DNA of 33,058 bases from Desulfobacca acetoxidans (lineage in GTDB: Bacteria > Desulfobacterota > Desulfobaccia > Desulfobaccales > 0-14-0-80-60-11), in contig DZCR01000014.1 in assembly GCA_022736495.1 (NCBI GenBank), positions 1 to 33,058 of the forward strand, given 5' to 3'. The notes beneath the pieces were generated by a model. It saw only the letters and a list, made by a program, of their open reading frames with translations. It had not been told where the DNA came from and searched no databases. Position numbers and translations under genes: made by a program. Shown piece after piece: positions 30,752 through 33,058 of this stretch (position 1 is the stretch's first letter; each line of letters opens with the position of its first letter).

Positions 30752-31765
30752 ATGGACCTGATCGCGGCCTTGATGGACCCGGCAGCTTACCCGGAACCCA
30801 CCGGGCGGGTTGACCTGATCCAGACGCATATCTCCTGGGTCTTTATCACCGCTGACTTCGCCTACAAGGTCAAAAAACCGTTGGACCTGGGGTTTTTGAA
30901 CTTTACCACCCTGCGCCGCCGCCACCATTACCTCCAGGAAGAACTGGTCCTCAACCGCCGCCTCTGTCCCGAAATCTACCTGGAGGTCCTGCCCATTACG
31001 GCGCAAGGGGACCGGGTCAGGGTGGGCGGCCGAGGGCAGCCCCTGGAATATGCCTTGAAAATGGTGCGTATGCCCCAGGACCGCATGATGGATGAGGTGG
31101 CGGACCGGGGCGAGTTGGACCGGGGGCATCTGGACCGCATCATTAATCGGTTGGCGCCGTTCTACGAGCAGGCGGCCACCGGCCCCCGCATCAACAAGTA
31201 CGGAGAGCCCTCTATCATCGCCTACAACCAGGAAGAGAACTTTTCCCGGACCGAAAACCTGGCGGGCCAGATGTTCCCCCGGGAGTTGTTTGAGGAGATT
31301 CGCGGCTTTTCCCGGTCGTTTCTGGCGCGGCACCGGGACCTGTTTCTCAAGCGCATCCGGGAGTCCCGCATCCGGGACTGCCACGGCGATCTGCACATGA
31401 AGAACATCTGCCTGGCCGATGGCGTTTACATCTTTGATTGCATTGAATTTAACCACCGCTTCCGCTATGGCGACGTGGCGGCGGATATCGATTTTCTGGC
31501 CATGGACCTGGATTTCCACGGTCTCCGGGATCTGTCGCGCTATTTTGTGGAGCGCTTCGCTTTAGCCTATCGGGACCCGGACCTGCTCCAGATGTTGGAT
31601 TTTTACAAGTGTTACCGGGCCTATGTGCGGGGCAAGATTCACGCCTTTACCGCCCAGGACCCGGCCCAGCCCCCGGAAACGCGGGACCAGGCCCTGAAAA
31701 CGGCTCGGGCCTATTTTGACCTGGCCGGGGAGTATGCCGAAGCGGGAGCGCGATGGGCCGCATGA
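30752..31765 (+). CDS. aminoglycoside phosphotransferase-like kinase (COG2187 type)
   Basis: The 337-residue protein has a protein-kinase-like APH fold. It contains HISWVFITADFAYKVKKPLDLGFLNFTTL at the N-terminus (the Lys pair is the ATP-binding region), EYALKMVRMPQDRMMDE, the catalytic loop RDCHGDLHMKNICL and the metal-binding FDCIEFNHRFRYGDVAADIDFLAMDL. In many bacteria this domain is fused to a P-loop kinase (bifunctional protein of about 500 residues). Here the two are separate genes that overlap by 13 bp. The substrate is unknown; antibiotic resistance should not be assumed. Confidence 0.82.
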   Translation: MDLIAALMDPAAYPEPTGRVDLIQTHISWVFITADFAYKVKKPLDLGFLNFTTLRRRHHYLQEELVLNRRLCPEIYLEVLPITAQGDRVRVGGRGQPLEYALKMVRMPQDRMMDEVADRGELDRGHLDRIINRLAPFYEQAATGPRINKYGEPSIIAYNQEENFSRTENLAGQMFPRELFEEIRGFSRSFLARHRDLFLKRIRESRIRDCHGDLHMKNICLADGVYIFDCIEFNHRFRYGDVAADIDFLAMDLDFHGLRDLSRYFVERFALAYRDPDLLQMLDFYKCYRAYVRGKIHAFTAQDPAQPPETRDQALKTARAYFDLAGEYAEAGARWAA

Positions 31766-32313
31766 TCGTGGTAGTCTTCGGATTGATGGGCACCGGCAAG
31801 AGCAACCGCTCCCGGGCCCTGGCCCAAACTCTGGGGTGGCCGGTCATCCACAGCGACGCGGTGCGCAAAACCCTGGCGGGCCTCAAACCCACAGACCGGG
31901 TGACCGTGGACTTCGGACAGGGCATCTATAACCAGGATTTTTCCGCCCGCACCTACGACGAGATGCTCCGGCAGGCCGCCGATTATCTGGCGGCCGGGCA
32001 GAGCGTGATCCTGGACGGTTCTTATAAGCGGGCGCAGGAAAGGGATCGGGTGCGACAGTTGGCCAAAGAGCAGAAGGCGCGGGTGGTGTTCGTGTCTTGT
32101 GAATGCCCGCCGGCCGTGGCCCTGGAGCGCCTGGGGATTCGACTGACCGACCCCGAGGCCATCTCCGATGGCCGGGTGGAGCTCTTCGAGGCCCAGGCTC
32201 GGGACTTCGACCCCTTTAGGCCGGAGGACCGGCCGTTACTCAGGCTGGATACTACTCGGGAGCCGGAAGTGGTGTTGGAAGACCTGAAGAGCTTTGTAGA
32301 AAATTATTTATAG
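31753..32313 (+). CDS. AAA_33-type P-loop kinase (COG0645), partner of the preceding gene
   Basis: A 186-residue zeta-toxin/gluconate-kinase-like P-loop protein: Walker A in GLMGTGKSNRSRALA, then HSDAVRKTLAG, the substrate-binding helix ILDGSYKRAQERDRVRQLA, and a closing Asp-rich part. It starts 13 bp before the end of the APH-like gene, in another frame, so the pair is translationally coupled. The typical fused form carries the same two domains in this order. No toxin or antitoxin context is seen; a small-molecule or nucleotide kinase role is likely. Confidence 0.82.
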   Translation: MGRMIVVVFGLMGTGKSNRSRALAQTLGWPVIHSDAVRKTLAGLKPTDRVTVDFGQGIYNQDFSARTYDEMLRQAADYLAAGQSVILDGSYKRAQERDRVRQLAKEQKARVVFVSCECPPAVALERLGIRLTDPEAISDGRVELFEAQARDFDPFRPEDRPLLRLDTTREPEVVLEDLKSFVENYL

Positions 32314-32404
32314 GGCGGCCCCCAGCCGCAGAAAATCGGAGCGGGTCCGGTAGGGGCAGGTTTAAAACCCGCCCACGGTATAAATTTAAACATGGAGACC
32401 TTGG

Positions 32405-32920
32405 ATGACCCCTGAAGAAGTGATTGCCCAGGTAAAAAAACGGGCCAAACATAACTTTAAAACCGGCCTGAACTGTGCCGAAAGTGTTTTCGAGGCCGTT
32501 ATCTTCCACCTGGAAACCGGCCTGCCCCACGAAACCATGTGCCTCATGACCGGCTTCGGGGGCGGCGGCGGGCTCTTCGGCGACACCTGTGGCGCCCTGG
32601 TGGGAGCTATGGCCGCTTTGGGGGCGGTGTACGGCCGCCGGGAGGTCCCGGCCAGTGCCGAGGCTGCGACGGATGAACTCTATGGCGAGCCTGGCCTTTA
32701 CCGCCTCTTTAACCGCCTGCCCAACGAATTCAAGCGGCGCTATGGCAGCACCCAGTGCCGACTGTTGACCTCCCAGTGGCGGAAGACCTGGCTCTGCCGG
32801 GAACATCTGCAGTTCTGCCGCAATCTGACCATCGAGGCCGCCGGACTGGCCGCGGAGATGGCCTGTCCTAAAGACCTGACCCGCTGGGGCTCCTTACCCT
32901 TCGGGGATCAGCATCCTTAA
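32405..32920 (+). CDS. C_GCAxxG_C_C family (probable redox) protein
   Basis: A 171-residue member of the C_GCAxxG_C_C family. Visible features are FKTGLNCAESVFEAV (first Cys) and MTGFGGGGGLFGDTCGALVGAM (the GxxG-Cys-Gly-Ala core). Later cysteines lie in STQCRLL, TWLCREHLQFC and EMACPKDL. The family has conserved cysteines thought to be redox-active or cluster-binding, is common in anaerobes, and has no established reaction. There is no signal peptide. It lies 91 bp after the kinase pair and may belong to the same transcript. Confidence 0.85.
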   Translation: MTPEEVIAQVKKRAKHNFKTGLNCAESVFEAVIFHLETGLPHETMCLMTGFGGGGGLFGDTCGALVGAMAALGAVYGRREVPASAEAATDELYGEPGLYRLFNRLPNEFKRRYGSTQCRLLTSQWRKTWLCREHLQFCRNLTIEAAGLAAEMACPKDLTRWGSLPFGDQHP

Positions 32921-33058
32921 TAACTCAAAAACGACGGGCAATCCTTTGTTAGCCTGACAGACTAAGAGTCAGGGAGGATAAATCCAATTATTTCAATATC
33001 AGGAAAAATCTCCTGGGCGGATGGGGGAGCAATAAGCATAACTTACTTAAATAATTAA

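Noticed and set aside
30566..31519. 317-residue minus-strand open frame
   Set aside because: Antisense to the APH-like gene, which has the HGDLH catalytic loop.
30752..31765. Aminoglycoside resistance gene
   Set aside because: The fold is APH-like, but its COG2187-type sequence and coupling to a P-loop kinase point to a housekeeping kinase of unknown substrate.

Overview
The window is a GC-rich chromosomal segment of a Gram-negative, most likely anaerobic bacterium of the Desulfobacterota (Desulfobacca/Syntrophobacteria-like). This is inferred from gene content: lipid A and Lol/Bam envelope genes with LpxI rather than LpxH, an FmdE-family protein, LarB (nickel-pincer cofactor), FdhD (Mo/W formate dehydrogenase maturation), a PxxKW cysteine-rich protein, a C_GCAxxG_C_C protein and the remnant of a VPLPG-type sorting-signal protein. 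No rRNA operon or tRNA is present.

Layout. 1-1600 is a decayed accessory patch: a yjbQ gene with an internal deletion, a hicBA toxin-antitoxin pair, the 3' remnant of a PEP-CTERM-like protein and three 25-bp tandem repeats. 1601-11538 is a rightward envelope block: lysS, lolC/E, lolD, bamA (with an extra N-terminal domain), skp/ompH, lpxD, fabZ, lpxA, lpxI. 11681-21043 is a divergent TonB-dependent uptake locus. Leftward it has an outer-membrane receptor, an FmdE-family protein, a family-5 substrate-binding lipoprotein, two DppB/DppC-type permeases and a TrmO-like protein. Rightward it has exbB, exbD and tonB. 21055-25149 holds a D-Ala-D-Ala carboxypeptidase with a small unknown gene, a thioredoxin-like protein, an HpnI-type glycosyltransferase and larB. 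25150-26309 is a second decayed patch: a 5S rRNA-like fragment, a second hicAB pair of the opposite gene order, and a scrap of a berberine-bridge-type FAD oxidase joined to a frameshifted IS4-family transposase remnant. 26306-33058 holds fdhD and nadK (leftward), an aspartate-type aminotransferase, a PxxKW protein, a stand-alone LigD phosphoesterase domain, a split aminoglycoside-phosphotransferase-like/P-loop kinase pair and a C_GCAxxG_C_C protein.

The most interesting signal is the 545-bp gap between the receptor gene and exbB. It holds two divergent copies of one promoter-leader module. Each has TTGACA-N18 and a -10-like hexamer, then 11 nt, then a hairpin GGGAG-(A)ATGAA-CTCCC, then GCAAAC-N14-TAAGCCAYGAAGGC, with the last block forming the 5' arm of an intrinsic terminator. 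The primary sequence of the terminator stems differs while pairing is kept. This is the architecture of a transcription-attenuating riboswitch controlling both halves of one uptake system. I cannot assign it to a known class. A metal or metal-chelate (Ni, Co, Mo or W) is a reasonable but unproven ligand and substrate.
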